This document shows positions 38,637 through 48,194 of a DNA stretch of 64,000 nucleotides, piece after piece. The DNA is taken from positions 62,001-126,000 of the forward strand of contig CAVXTC010000020.1 of assembly GCA_963764525.1 (NCBI GenBank), given 5' to 3'. The stretch is from DATDIC01 sp963764525 (GTDB lineage Bacteria; Pseudomonadota; Alphaproteobacteria; Acetobacterales; Acetobacteraceae). The stretch's first letter is position 1. Each line of letters begins with the position of its first letter. The notes under the pieces were generated by a model. That model made no database searches. It was not told where the DNA came from and saw only the letters and a program-made list of their open reading frames with translations. Position numbers and translations under genes: made by a program.

Positions 38637-40248
38637 TGCGGTCGCTGATCCGGCAGGCGAGTGCCTGGATCGTCAGCGACGGGTTCACCCCGCCAATGGT
38701 TGGGAACAACGAGCCGTCGCAAACCCAAAGGTTGGGGATCTCCCACGACCGGCCGTCGGCGTTCACCACGCTGGTCGCCGGATCTTCGCCCATGCGGCAG
38801 CCGCCATTCAGGTGCGCGGTGCTTTCGGAATCCCAGATATCCGTCGCGCCTGCAGCCTGCATCGCCATGCGCATCTGCCGGACCGCGTGGTGGCGCAGGC
38901 GGTCGTCGTTCTCGCAGTACGAGAACGTCACTTTTGCAACCGGCAGGCCGAGTGCATCGGTGGTATCGGCAAGCTCCACTCGGTTTTCCTCGCGCGGCAG
39001 CACCTCGCCGCAGATTTTCAGCCCTGCCTGGTGGATATAATCGCCCATCTTGTCGCGCAACGCCTGCCCCCACAGACCACGCCCGCTGGACAGAGTGCGC
39101 GCCCATTCGATCGGCAGCGGACCTTGGCTCATATACGAATAGCCGCCGTGGAAATCCTTGCCTTCGTCGCAATAATTCCAGTGCTCGGTCAGCGCCATCG
39201 AGGGCGGCCCCTTGTACCAGCGAATCTCCTCTTCCATCAGGCCCCAGGCCGCGTCATTCGATTGCACCATAAAATATTTGCCGACCAGGCCATTGGAATT
39301 GGCAAGCCCATCCGGGAATTGCGGGCAGGCGGAGTTCAGTAACAGCCGCGGCGTCTCGATCGCATAACCGGCGACGACGACGTTCTTCGCCTTTTGGAAC
39401 CGCCACGCGCCCTCACGATGATAATGCACGCCGCTGACGCGGCCGGACTTGTCGCAGGCCACACGCCCGACCATCGCCAAGTCCCGAATTTCCGCCCCCG
39501 CGGCCAGCGCACGAGGTATCCAAACCACCAGTGCACTCTGTTTGGCGTTGGTCGAGCAGCCGATGCCGCAGAAGCCGCGATACACGCAGGGTGGCGACAG
39601 GCCGCGCGGCGCTGAGACGGTGGCAAGCGGAGTCGGGCTCCACTTGATGCCGAGCTTCTCGCAGCCGCGCGCCAGCACCAGGCCGGCGGCATTCACCTCG
39701 TGTGGGCGGTATGGATAGCGGCGGCGCGGCGGACCCCAGGGGAAGTTGACCGGGCCTGAGATCTTCAATGCGTTCTCGACCTCGTCGTAGTAGCGCCACA
39801 TCTCGCGCCAATCGACCGGCCAGTCGGCACCGTAGCCGAGCAGCGTGCGCGCCTTGAACCATTCCGGGCGGAATCGCAGCGACACCATCATGAAATGCAC
39901 GGTGCTGCCGCCCACCGCCTTGCCGCTGTTATTGTGACCGAGCTCCAGCGGGTTGGCACCGTCAACCACGCGGTTGTCGAGCCAATACAGCTTGGTCTGC
40001 TCCATTTCGTCGGAGGCGAATTCTTCCAGCGGGCGGTACCAGCCGCCGGCATCGAACGCCACCACCGAAAAGCCGGCTTCGGCGAGCTTCGCGGCCAGCG
40101 TTCCGCCGCCGGCGCCAGTGCCGACGATGGCGAAGTCTACCGGTTCGTCGTCCCGGTAGTGACGCATCGGTACCCATCCGCCGGGACGCAGCACGTCCGG
40201 CGCGCGGCCATCCTTGCCCCGCGGGCTGTCGGCGACGAGCTCAGGCAT
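38545..40248 (-). CDS. GMC family oxidoreductase (gluconate dehydrogenase large-subunit type)
   Basis: A 567-residue FAD enzyme. The dinucleotide motif VGTGAGGGTLAAKLAEAGF (43-61) lies near the N-terminus. Conserved GHNNSGKAVGGSTVHFMMVS, CVYRGFCGIGCSTNAKQSAL (a Cys cluster seen in the gluconate/sorbitol dehydrogenase branch) and the C-terminal HLNGGCRMGEDPATSVV plus GVNPSLTIQALA follow. There is no signal peptide on this subunit, as usual when export rides on the small subunit. It overlaps the subunit 3 gene upstream by 8 bases. The likely substrate is a sugar or sugar acid; the electron acceptor would be a membrane cytochrome or quinone. Confidence 0.92.
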   Translation of the reverse strand: MPELVADSPRGKDGRAPDVLRPGGWVPMRHYRDDEPVDFAIVGTGAGGGTLAAKLAEAGFSVVAFDAGGWYRPLEEFASDEMEQTKLYWLDNRVVDGANPLELGHNNSGKAVGGSTVHFMMVSLRFRPEWFKARTLLGYGADWPVDWREMWRYYDEVENALKISGPVNFPWGPPRRRYPYRPHEVNAAGLVLARGCEKLGIKWSPTPLATVSAPRGLSPPCVYRGFCGIGCSTNAKQSALVVWIPRALAAGAEIRDLAMVGRVACDKSGRVSGVHYHREGAWRFQKAKNVVVAGYAIETPRLLLNSACPQFPDGLANSNGLVGKYFMVQSNDAAWGLMEEEIRWYKGPPSMALTEHWNYCDEGKDFHGGYSYMSQGPLPIEWARTLSSGRGLWGQALRDKMGDYIHQAGLKICGEVLPREENRVELADTTDALGLPVAKVTFSYCENDDRLRHHAVRQMRMAMQAAGATDIWDSESTAHLNGGCRMGEDPATSVVNADGRSWEIPNLWVCDGSLFPTIGGVNPSLTIQALACRISDRITAMARRGELDQPAEPLTRQYKPARMIASE

Positions 40249-40854
40249 CGGCTCTTGCGCGCTCTACGGCGTCCCATGGGTCGTGGCGATTGAAACCCAT
40301 GCGCACATAGCCGCGCGGCGAGGCCGGCCCGCCGAAGCCGATCTCGTCCCAGCCTTGCGGGTGCGCGTAATACATCGTGACCACATCGTGCAGCACGCGG
40401 CCTTTGAAGAAATCGCGCGGCGGCACCTCCGCCCAGTCCGGGGCGCGCACATCGCCGGACTGGATCATGCGCAGCAGCTCGTCCTGCCGCCCTCCTGGCA
40501 AATCAACGAAGGCCTGTCCGAACCGCAGTCGCGCCTCTGCCCCGGCGGCACGCAAGCCGCTTCCGCCACATCTGCTGCATGTTCGGGTGCCCTGCCTGGT
40601 GCATGCCGTCGCCATTGTCCTCTGCCATCTTGTGGTCAATGAAGTTGGCGATCGGCACTTGGCGGGTGGTCCGGCTGCGGCATGATGCGGTCGCAGAGCG
40701 CGAGCAAAACGGGCCACTCGTCTTCGGTGAAAAAACGTCGCGGCGGCGGTTGGTTCAGCCGTTTGTCGATCACCAGGCGGGATTGCGCGTTCCAGGATGG
40801 CGTGTCCCGCTTGTCCAGCGTGCTGTAACCGGGGAAACGGGTCCGCTCAGCCAT
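40241..40854 (-). CDS. Gluconate 2-dehydrogenase subunit 3 family protein, two frameshifts
   Basis: The small partner of the GMC dehydrogenase, about 204 residues. The text runs MAERTRFPGYSTLDKRDTPS and RFFTEDEWPVLLALCDRIMP, then in a second frame VPIANFIDHKMAEDNGDGMH (the family PIxxxID motif), then a third frame RLRFGQAFVDLPGGRQDELL and GRVLHDVVTMYYAHPQGWDE. Shifts are at about 40675 and 40555. There is no clear Tat signal, unlike the exported form. It lies between the membrane protein gene and the GMC gene with overlaps on both sides. Confidence 0.87.
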
Positions 40855-41837
40855 GTCGTTCCTCCTGCAACAGATCCAGCGCGGCGAGGCCGGCGAGTGC
40901 CAGTCCAGTGAAGCTGGGGGGCGCCGGGATGGGCGGGCCAGCCAGAAGGTTCTGGCTCCAGTTGCGCCAACCGCCCATGTTTCGCGACACGCCATAAACG
41001 TGAAACCCGGCGCCGGCGAAACCAAGTGCGGCGGTGATCCGGAACCAGAGCCGGGTCAGCCTGGGCCACCGAGGGGGAGCCTCCATCCCCGCCTTGACGA
41101 TCAGCGCCGCCGCGACCGGCGGGATGGTGACCGGCAAATACATGAACGGATCCTGGAAGGCGCCGCGGAAGTGCAGCAGCGCCACTTCGGCGACGGTGCC
41201 GGCAAGGCCGCCGGCAGTCACCACCGCGAGCATCGGGCCGGCCGGCAAGCCGAACAGTGTGAGGCGACCGTCGCGGGTGTCGCGAACGTGCTCGGCCGCG
41301 GTTGCCATCATGCCGGCCAGGATCAATGCGTACGGTGCGCCGAGCGGGGCGCCATAGAACAAATTGTGCCAGGAGAAACCGCCGTTGCGCTTCGTCACGT
41401 TGTACAGAGTGGAATCCGCCGCCGGCCACGCCGATTGCCGCCGCTGTTGCGGCGACGGCGTGGCGCAGCTTATGCGCGCGTGGCGTTTCGTCATGCGCGC
41501 CGTGCAGGCTGGTGCCAAGGGTTAGCGCCGCGGCGATGATTGGCAGGACCATTCCCTTGTTGAAGAACATGCCGCGGTAGTGCTCGATGGAACTGTCCGC
41601 CAGCACGGATAGCGCCAGCAAAGCCGAGCTGTTGTTCAGCCGTTTGGCGGCCCGGGTGGCTGTCGCGTCTCTTGCGGGAGCGGTTTGCGGGGAGGGGTTC
41701 CGCGCGCCCCACGCACTGCCCGGTGACCCTGATGGCGAAGCGGACCGTGCCGCGACCACGCCCAGCACGCCAGCCGACACGGCAGCCAGTGCGGCCAGCC
41801 CGGCGCCTTCATATGCCGTTCCGCGCAACTCAATCAT
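40847..41837 (-). CDS. Multi-pass membrane protein linked to the GMC dehydrogenase, one frameshift
   Basis: About 329 residues, starting MIELRGTAYEGAGLAALAAV. Eight or so hydrophobic stretches are visible. A shift at about 41420 joins AAIGVAGGGFH to LYNVTKRNGGFSWHNLFYGA. Other landmarks are GAPYALILAGMMATAAEHVR and PVTIPPVAAALIVKAG. I do not know the family by name, but its fixed place before gluconate dehydrogenase subunit 3 suggests a membrane anchor or electron-transfer partner. The stop overlaps the subunit 3 start. Confidence 0.75.
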
Positions 41838-42930
41838 CCGCGTAGCGCTCGGCATCCTGGCGCTTCAGCGCGATACCCAGACCGGGCCGCGACAGGTCGG
41901 GGCGGATCACGCCGTTCTTCGGCGCGGGTGCGCCATCGAACAGCATTTGCTCGATCCGAACATGATCGTGGAACCATTCCAGGTGCCGCAGCCGCTGCAC
42001 CGCGCATGCCGCGTGCAGATGAGCCGACGGGGCACAATGGCCGGACAAATCGATGTGGTGTGCCTCCGTCAGCGTGCCGGCCGCGAGAAACCCGGTGATC
42101 CCGCCGCAGCGTGTCGCGTCGGCCTGCATCACATCGACGCATCCCGCCGACAGCATCGCCCGCATATCATCGAGCGTGTAATGATACTCCCCAGCTGCGA
42201 TTTCGATCGGCGCCGGGATGTGCTCGCGCAGCAATCGCAGGCCCGCCAGATCGTCGCTGGACACCGGCTCCTCGAACCAGCGGACGTCGTGGATCCGCAC
42301 ATGGTCGGCAAATGCCAACGCACGCTTCGCGGCGAAGGCGCCGTTGGCATCGACGAACAATCCGGCGGTGCCGATTGCATCGCGCGCGACTTGCACCCGC
42401 TCCCGGTCGCTGCGCGGATCGCGGCCAATCTTCATCTTCACCCAGCGGCAGCCGTCCTGTGCGACCCACCCGCCGAGCTGCTCGGCCAGCCGCGCGTCGG
42501 TGTAGTTGGTAAAGCCGCCGCTGCCGTATATCGGCACTCCGGCCCGAACTGCGCCGAGCAACCGAACCAGCGGCATGTCGAGCAGCTTGGCCTTGAGGTC
42601 CCACAGCGCGAGATCCACCGCCGAGATCGCGGTGGCGGCCAACCCGCGTTGGCCCAGATTTCGCACCTCGCGCTTCATCGCCGCGAACACGCCGGGAATA
42701 TCGAAGGCGTCCCGACCCTCAATCGCCGCCGCGAGCGTACCGCGGATCAACCCGGCATTGCCCTTGCCGGAATATGTGTAGCCGATCCCCTCGCAACCAC
42801 CGGCCTGCACGGTGACGACGATCAGCGTCGTCTCGTCCCAGTCGAGCGTGCCGTCCTGCTCGGGCTGGTCGGTCGGGATCGTGTAGGCGCGCGCCTGCAC
42901 GGCCCCGATGGGCGCGGCGGGTCGTGTCAT
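41830..42930 (-). CDS. Mandelate racemase/muconate lactonizing enzyme family protein
   Basis: A 366-residue enolase-superfamily enzyme. The base motif KMK is at 165-167 (WVKMKIG); Mg ligands are Asp194 (LFVDANGAF), Glu220 (WFEEPV) and Glu248 (AAGEYHY). The C-terminal catalytic His is likely in LSGHCAPSAHLH. It resembles sugar-acid dehydratase subgroups. It overlaps the start of the membrane protein gene, so dehydration of a sugar acid and its oxidation by the GMC complex are probably linked. The substrate is unknown. Confidence 0.9.
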   Translation of the reverse strand: MTRPAAPIGAVQARAYTIPTDQPEQDGTLDWDETTLIVVTVQAGGCEGIGYTYSGKGNAGLIRGTLAAAIEGRDAFDIPGVFAAMKREVRNLGQRGLAATAISAVDLALWDLKAKLLDMPLVRLLGAVRAGVPIYGSGGFTNYTDARLAEQLGGWVAQDGCRWVKMKIGRDPRSDRERVQVARDAIGTAGLFVDANGAFAAKRALAFADHVRIHDVRWFEEPVSSDDLAGLRLLREHIPAPIEIAAGEYHYTLDDMRAMLSAGCVDVMQADATRCGGITGFLAAGTLTEAHHIDLSGHCAPSAHLHAACAVQRLRHLEWFHDHVRIEQMLFDGAPAPKNGVIRPDLSRPGLGIALKRQDAERYADD

Positions 42931-42939
42931 GGGACCCGC

Positions 42940-44726
42940 TCAGCCGCCGCCGGGAAGATAGGTAGCAGCGAGCTCCTTCACGGTGCCTCTTAGGGTTGCA
43001 CCGAACTCCGGGTCGTGCGGCAGCGAACTGCTGAACCCCTTGGCATCCTTCAAGGTGATGTGCGGCGGCAGCGGCGGCACGTTCGGGTCGCAGTAGAACT
43101 CAAGGACCACCGGCCGATCCGCCGCCAACGCCTCGTCCCAGGAGCTCGCGACCTTGTCTGCATCATCGCAGAAAATACCTTTCAGCCCGATCAGGTCGGC
43201 GTAACGGGCGTAGGAGACGTCCGGGATGCTCTGCGTCGCCTCGAACTTCGGATCGCCCGCCTGCACGCGCATTTCCCACGTGACCTGGTTCAGGTCGCGG
43301 TTGTTCATCACCATGATGATGAAGTCTGGACTGCTCCATTGCTTCCAGTATTTCGCAACCGTGATCAGCTCGTTCATGCCGTTCATCTGCATGGCGCCGT
43401 CGCCGACCAGGCCGATCACCGGCCGATCGGGATAAGCGAACTTGGCAGCGATCGCATACGGCACGCCGGCCCCCATAGTGGCAAGCCCGCCTGACAACGA
43501 TCCCATCATGCCGCGCCGTATCTTGAGATCGCGCGCGTACCAGTTGGCGCCGGAGCCGGAATCGCTGGTCAGGATCGCCCGGTCGGGGATCCTGGGCGAA
43601 AACTCATGGAAGATCCGCTGCGGGTTGATTGGATCGGCCGGGGTCATGGCGCGGGATTTCAGTACCTCCCACCACTCGGCAACGTTCTTCTCGATGGTCT
43701 TGCGCCAGGAGCGGTCCTGCTTTTGCTCGAGCATCGGCAACAGCGCACGCAGGGTCTGCTTCGAATCGCCCAGCAGGCACACCTCCATCGGGTAGCGCAC
43801 ACTGAGCATCGTCGCCTCGACGTCGATCTGCACGCCGCGGGCCGCGCCGTCCTTCGGCAGGAACTCGGAGTAAGGGAAACCCGACCCGACCATGAACAGT
43901 GTGTCGCAGTCCTGCATCATGTCCCAGCTCGGTTTGGTGCCGAGGAAGCCGATCGAGCCGGTGACGAAAGGCAGGTCGTCGGGCACCGCAGCCTTTCCGA
44001 GCAGCGCCTTGGCGACGCCGGCGCCCAGTTTTTCGGCGACCTCGATCACCTCGTCGGTGCAGTGCAGCGTGCCGGCACCGACCAGCATCGCGATCTTCTT
44101 GCCGGCGTTGAGCACCTCGGCGGCGCGGCGCAGCTCGGTGTCGGTCGGGGTCGGCGGCTGCGCCGGCGCGCCGATGCCGGTGTGGATGGCGCCGTGCTGA
44201 GCGTGCGGCGGCTCTTTGTATTCCATCTCCTGCACGTCCTTCGGCAGGATGATGCAGGTCACCCGGCGATCGCACAGGGCGATCCGGATGGCGCGATCGA
44301 CCAGATGACGGATCTGCGCTCGAACTCCGCCTGCTGGACGAAGGCACCGGCAACGTCCTTGAACAGCGCTTCGAGATCGACCTCCTGCTGGAAGTCACCG
44401 CCCATCGAGAAGCGCGCCACTTGGCCGACGATGGCCAGCACCGGCTGGTGGTCGAGGCGGGCGTCGTACAGCCCATTCAGCAGATGGATGGCGCCGGGAC
44501 CGGAGGTCGCCATGCAGACGCCGAGCTCACCGGTGAATTTGGCGTGGGCGGAGGCCATCAGGGCGGCCATCTCCTCGTGCCGGACCTGCACGTAGTCGAA
44601 TTTGTCGATGGTGCGTGCCAGCGCGCCGACCAAATGGTTGATGCCATCGCCGGGGAAGCCAAAAATACGGCGGACGCCCCATTCGCTCAGCCGCTGCCAG
44701 AAGAAGTCACTCACTGTCGTGGCCAT
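42940..44726 (-). CDS. Thiamine pyrophosphate enzyme (pyruvate oxidase/acetolactate synthase-like), one frameshift
   Basis: About 595 residues with the three-domain TPP fold. N-terminal FGFPGDGINHLVGAL and VRHEEMAALMASAHAKFTGE hold the activating Glu of the HEE motif. A single shift at about 44318 separates FVQQAEFE from QIRHLVDRAIRIALC. The C-terminal GLVGDGAMQMNGMNELIT and MVMNNRDLNQVTWEM form the Mg-TPP site (GDG...NN). It is closest to the pyruvate:quinone oxidase (PoxB) and 'thiamine pyrophosphate-requiring enzyme' group. It precedes the enolase-family gene by 9 bases, so it belongs to the same sugar-acid cluster. Confidence 0.9.
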
Positions 44727-44924
44727 GGGGTGCCTTTCAAAATGCCGGTCTTCGGATCAACGCCGCGCCCACGGACTCCGTTGCGTTGAAATGACGGTAA
44801 CCTGGTCCGGCCGGCGAACGGCGCACACACGAATTTGCGCGCATGGCTCCGAACGGCGTGTGCAGCCCTCGGTTATTCGGTCGCGCCGCCTGAATGGGCG
44901 CCGGGCAACGAGGAGCCATTCGCA

Positions 44925-45423
44925 ATGAAAAACAGCATGAACGACCTGTTCCTGAGCTTTCTGCAGGACATGTACTACGCCGAGCGACAGATACTGAAAG
45001 CGCTGCCGAAGATGGCGAAATCCGCCGAAAACGACGAGCTGCGGCAGGCGCTGATGCACCACCGAGAAGAAACCCAGGGCCATGTGGAGCGGCTGCAACA
45101 GGTCTTCGAGCAAGTCGGCAAACGCGCCCGCGGCCAAACCTGCGAGGCCCTGAACGGCATCGTCGAGGAAGGCGATGAGGTCATTGAAGAGTTTGAGAAG
45201 GGGCCGGTGCGCGATGCTGGCATCCTGGCCAACGCGCAAGCCGTGGAGCACTACGAGATGGCTCGGTACGGCACGATGATCGCCTGGTCCAAGGCTTGCG
45301 GCATGCAGGACGCGGCGAAAATCCTGCAACAGACGCTGGACGAGGAAAAGCACGCTGAATTCCCTGCTGAACCAGATTGCCAACAAATCGCTCAACCAGC
45401 AGGCCACGCACAAGGCGGCCTGA
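44925..45423 (+). CDS. DUF892 (YciE/YciF) ferritin-like protein, one frameshift
   Basis: A four-helix-bundle protein of about 165 residues. LFLSFLQDMYYAERQILKAL and ALMHHREETQGHVERLQQVF carry the Glu and ExxH residues of the di-iron-like site, and AVEHYEMARYGTM carries the second set. An extra base at about 45358 separates EEKHA from LNSLLNQIANKSLNQQ, the normal end, with the stop at 45423. DUF892 proteins are stress-induced. The ATG at 44925 has the site acgaggagc upstream. It precedes the DUF6496 gene by 63 bases. Confidence 0.9.
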
Positions 45424-45486
45424 TCCCGATCGCGGAAGCGCCGCCGGCGAACGTGCCGGCGGCGCTTGTCAGAGAGGAACAGCCCG

Positions 45487-45906
45487 ATGGCCAGGCAGCA
45501 AAGTCCCGAGCAGCAGGCGACCGTTCACCGGGTCATGCATGAATATAAGCACGGCGAGTTGAAGCGCAGCCGGGGCGGCAAGGTGAAAAATCCCCGGCAG
45601 GCGATTGCGATCGCCTTGTCGGAAGCAGGCGCTTCCAATCGCCAGTCGCCGCGGGAAAACCGGCACCAACTGAAGCGGTCGAAGCAGAAGGAGCGCAGCG
45701 GGCAGACCGCGCAGGCCGAGAAGGAAGGTCAGCGGAGCGCGCAGCGCACGCTGGCAAGCACCAACGAAAATAGGCCTAAGGGGCGCCGGTCGCAAAGTGC
45801 CGGGGGAAAGACCCGCGCTCAGCTTTATCAGGAAGCCGTGCGCCGCGACATCCGCGGCCGATCTCAGATGAACAAGGCAGAACTGGAGCAGGCACTACAT
45901 CACTGA
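45487..45906 (+). CDS. DUF6496-like basic protein
   Basis: A 139-residue, highly charged, Gln/Arg/Lys-rich protein. The N-terminal block VHRVMHEYKHGELKRSRGGK and NPRQAIAIALSEAGAS is typical of this family of small proteins, which are often found beside DUF892 genes and plasmid or stress loci. The C-terminal GKTRAQLYQEAVRRDIRGRS and MNKAELEQAL resembles a Rho-N/SAP-like helix-turn module that could bind nucleic acid. The ATG at 45487 follows agaggaac, a fair ribosome site. Confidence 0.82.
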   Translation: MARQQSPEQQATVHRVMHEYKHGELKRSRGGKVKNPRQAIAIALSEAGASNRQSPRENRHQLKRSKQKERSGQTAQAEKEGQRSAQRTLASTNENRPKGRRSQSAGGKTRAQLYQEAVRRDIRGRSQMNKAELEQALHH

Positions 45907-46756
45907 GCCGCGACTGATTGGCGGAGTCAGATACGGTGGCCGGTTCTGCGGGGTGTGGCTTGCCCACGATGTAATAATACCAAGGTGCGGGTGCTACGGA
46001 TGGATCAAGGTCTATGCGTTTTCCGGTCCACCATCGGAGATTGCTTCCACGACGAAGTTTGCTGCTTCAGGTGGTGGATTTGTGCGCTCGGTGACGTGAA
46101 CATCGCAACGACGCCGAACGTATGAACCGATGGTAGCGCCAGTGCGATGTCGCGGTTGTGGCGAGTCGCGTCGCGGCGACGGGATCTGGCGCGCGGTAGT
46201 CCGGGCTAATCGCACGCAACAGCGGCACGGTGCGGCCGCCAAGCCGGAGGCTGTACCATATTGCCGGATCGCTCCGCGGCTCCCGTAGGTCCGGCGATTG
46301 ATGCGGTCGAGACGTGGTCGTTTTCAGGTGTCCATTATGCCGGATCCGACGGCGCCGGCGCGGCTGGTTAAGCTGGTGAGATTGCCGTAAATGGTGATAC
46401 GTAAGGGGTAGCGTGAAGACGCCTTCGTATCGAAGACACTCGCCGCAGCGCGGACGCGCGGCAATGCGTGAAGTGCTGGCATACAGCTTGCGATCCTGCA
46501 TATAGTTTGCTATTCTTGGTGGGTATGCAGGGACATCGCCGCGGGGCTCGCGGGCCATCCGCGCGGCAGTCGGGTCTTCAGCCAAAGCGGAAAGGGAAAC
46601 TCGAGCAAAAGTGAACTCTTCGATTTCAAGACTCCGCCTCGCCAGCCCTGCCGCACCTGCGAGTCCGAAATCCTGGCGGTTGTCGTTCCGCACCGGCCGG
46701 ATCCCTCTGCCGTGCGGCGCAGGCTTGCTCAATCGGGGGATCATGGAGCCGGTCGT
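45907..46756. other. 850-base leader/intergenic region before the carrier-protein operon
   Basis: No convincing gene was found in any frame; GC is lower than average, especially 45960-46130 and 46370-46520. It holds the sigma-54-like promoter at 46476-46491, leaving an untranslated leader of about 250 bases before the carrier protein. Several short ORFs under 80 codons exist but lack family similarity or good codon bias. Confidence 0.6.
46476..46491 (+). promoter_or_regulatory. Sigma-54 (-24/-12) promoter candidate
   Basis: The sequence ctggcatacagcttgc carries TGGCa at -24 and TTGC at -12 with exactly 10 bases between the GG and GC dinucleotides, the spacing required by RpoN. Transcription would start near 46503, about 255 bases upstream of the carrier-protein ATG. 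No enhancer-binding regulator gene lies in the window. Such sites also occur by chance, so expression data are needed to raise this above moderate confidence. Confidence 0.5.
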
Positions 46757-47023
46757 ATGAACGTGAACGTAATGAACGGAGACATCAGGGCAATCCTCGC
46801 CAGCAGCGGCCGGCTCGCGGTGCCGATTGAGACCTTGAGCGATGATACCGACCTGTTCGCGGCTGGCCTTGATTCCCTCGCCATCGTGAACGTTCTGATG
46901 TCGATTGAGGAGACCTTTGACATCGAATTCCCCGAGCACCTGCTGTCCCGCAAATCATTTTCCTCGATCGGCAATCTGTCGCGGGCGGTGGCGGAACTTC
47001 GGGGCGAACAGGCCGTGCGATGA
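46757..47023 (+). CDS. Acyl/aminoacyl carrier protein
   Basis: An 88-residue carrier protein. The phosphopantetheine site is Ser40 in DLFAAGLDSLAIVNVLMSIE, followed by EETFDIEFPEHLLSRKSFSS, the helix II-III region that partner enzymes read. It is not the fatty-acid AcpP, whose DSLD motif and acidity differ. Its position directly before an acyl-CoA dehydrogenase gene (4-base ATGA overlap) and two genes before an amino acid:[carrier protein] ligase indicates that it carries an amino acid thioester. The start at 46757 follows ggagccggtcgt. Confidence 0.92.
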   Translation: MNVNVMNGDIRAILASSGRLAVPIETLSDDTDLFAAGLDSLAIVNVLMSIEETFDIEFPEHLLSRKSFSSIGNLSRAVAELRGEQAVR

Positions 47024-48177
47024 CCGACCCCAAGGAAGCGGCGGCCGAACTCGCGGCCCGAATCGCCGCCGAGCACGCCGCGGACGTGGATCACGAAAGC
47101 CGTTTCCCCGACGAGGCGTTCGCCGCGTTGCGGAAGGGCGAGCTGCTCAGCACATTGATCCCCGTGGAATTTGGTGGTCGCGGGCAGGGCTTGGCGCATG
47201 CCGCCTCGCTTTGTCACACACTCGGGCAATCCTGCTCGGCGACCGCGATGATCTATGCGATGCACCAAATTCAGGTTTGTGCGATTGTGGATCATTGCGG
47301 TAACAATGCTTGGTATCACGATCTGGCGCGACGCATCGCCGGCGAGCAGCTTCTTCTGGCATCGGTTACTTCGGAAGTCGGCACCGGCGGCAAGATGAAC
47401 CACAGCGTCTGTGCGGTGGAAACCGGGGATCAGCGCATACGGCTGGAAAAACAGGCGCCGTCGATCTCCTACGGGCGTGCCGCAGACGTGTTGCTGATCA
47501 CCGCCCGTCGGGCAGCCGCGTCGCCGCCCAACGATCAGGTGATGGTCACGGCGGTCCGCGGTGACTACACGCTGGAACAGACCTCCGGATGGGATGCGCT
47601 CGGGATGCGCGGCACCTGTACGGAGGGATTCGTCATGCGCATGACCGGTTCGGCCGAGCAGGTCATGCCAGTGCCGTTCGCCGACATCATGAGCCAGACC
47701 ATGGTGCCGATATCGCATCTGCTGTGGAGCAGCCTCTGGCTCGGCATCGCGACCGACGCCATGAGCCGGGCGCGCGATTACGTGCGTAAGGCGTCGCGCG
47801 GCAGCAGCAGCGGTCCCGGCGCGGCCGGGCGGCGGCTCGCTGAGGGCTACAGCGTGCTGCAGCTTGTGGAAGCGCGGCTCGGCGCGGCGTTGCGGGCCTA
47901 TGAGGCGGCGCGCGCGCAGGCCGGCGGCGCATTGTCGCTGCCGTTCACCGCCGACATGAACAACCTCAAGACCACCGTGTCGGAGCTGTGCCTTGACGCC
48001 GTGCAGCAGGCGTTCCGCATCTGCGGTATCAACGGATATCGCAACGACAGCACGTGCAGCCTGGGCCGGCACCTGCGCGACCTTATGTCGGCGCCGCTGA
48101 TGATCAACAACGATCGCATCCAGGAGAACACGGCGAATCTCCTGCTGATGCACAAGCCATCGCCGCGGATGTTCTGA
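47020..48177 (+). CDS. Acyl-CoA dehydrogenase family protein of the carrier-protein cluster
   Basis: A 385-residue flavoprotein with the three-part acyl-CoA dehydrogenase layout. N-terminal helices read LRKGELLSTLIPVEFGGRGQ; the middle beta domain has ASVTSEVGTGGKMNHS; C-terminal helices run ARDYVRKASRGSSSGPGAAG to GRHLRDLMSAPLMINNDRIQ. The YEGT-type catalytic glutamate of fatty-acyl dehydrogenases is not evident at the usual C-terminal place, which reads NNDRIQENTA. Members that act on carrier-bound amino acids exist (prolyl-PCP oxidases), so it may oxidise an aminoacyl thioester. It is translationally coupled to the carrier protein. Confidence 0.88.
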   Translation: MTDPKEAAAELAARIAAEHAADVDHESRFPDEAFAALRKGELLSTLIPVEFGGRGQGLAHAASLCHTLGQSCSATAMIYAMHQIQVCAIVDHCGNNAWYHDLARRIAGEQLLLASVTSEVGTGGKMNHSVCAVETGDQRIRLEKQAPSISYGRAADVLLITARRAAASPPNDQVMVTAVRGDYTLEQTSGWDALGMRGTCTEGFVMRMTGSAEQVMPVPFADIMSQTMVPISHLLWSSLWLGIATDAMSRARDYVRKASRGSSSGPGAAGRRLAEGYSVLQLVEARLGAALRAYEAARAQAGGALSLPFTADMNNLKTTVSELCLDAVQQAFRICGINGYRNDSTCSLGRHLRDLMSAPLMINNDRIQENTANLLLMHKPSPRMF

Positions 48178-48194
48178 CCCAGGGATGTTATCAA

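Noticed and set aside
44727..44924. EcfG-type stress promoter before the DUF892 gene
   Set aside because: No GGAAC with CGTT at the correct spacing was found.
46067..46939. 290-codon minus-strand open frame over the leader and carrier protein
   Set aside because: No family similarity, includes antisense of the carrier gene, and is Arg/Pro/Ser-rich like other shadows.
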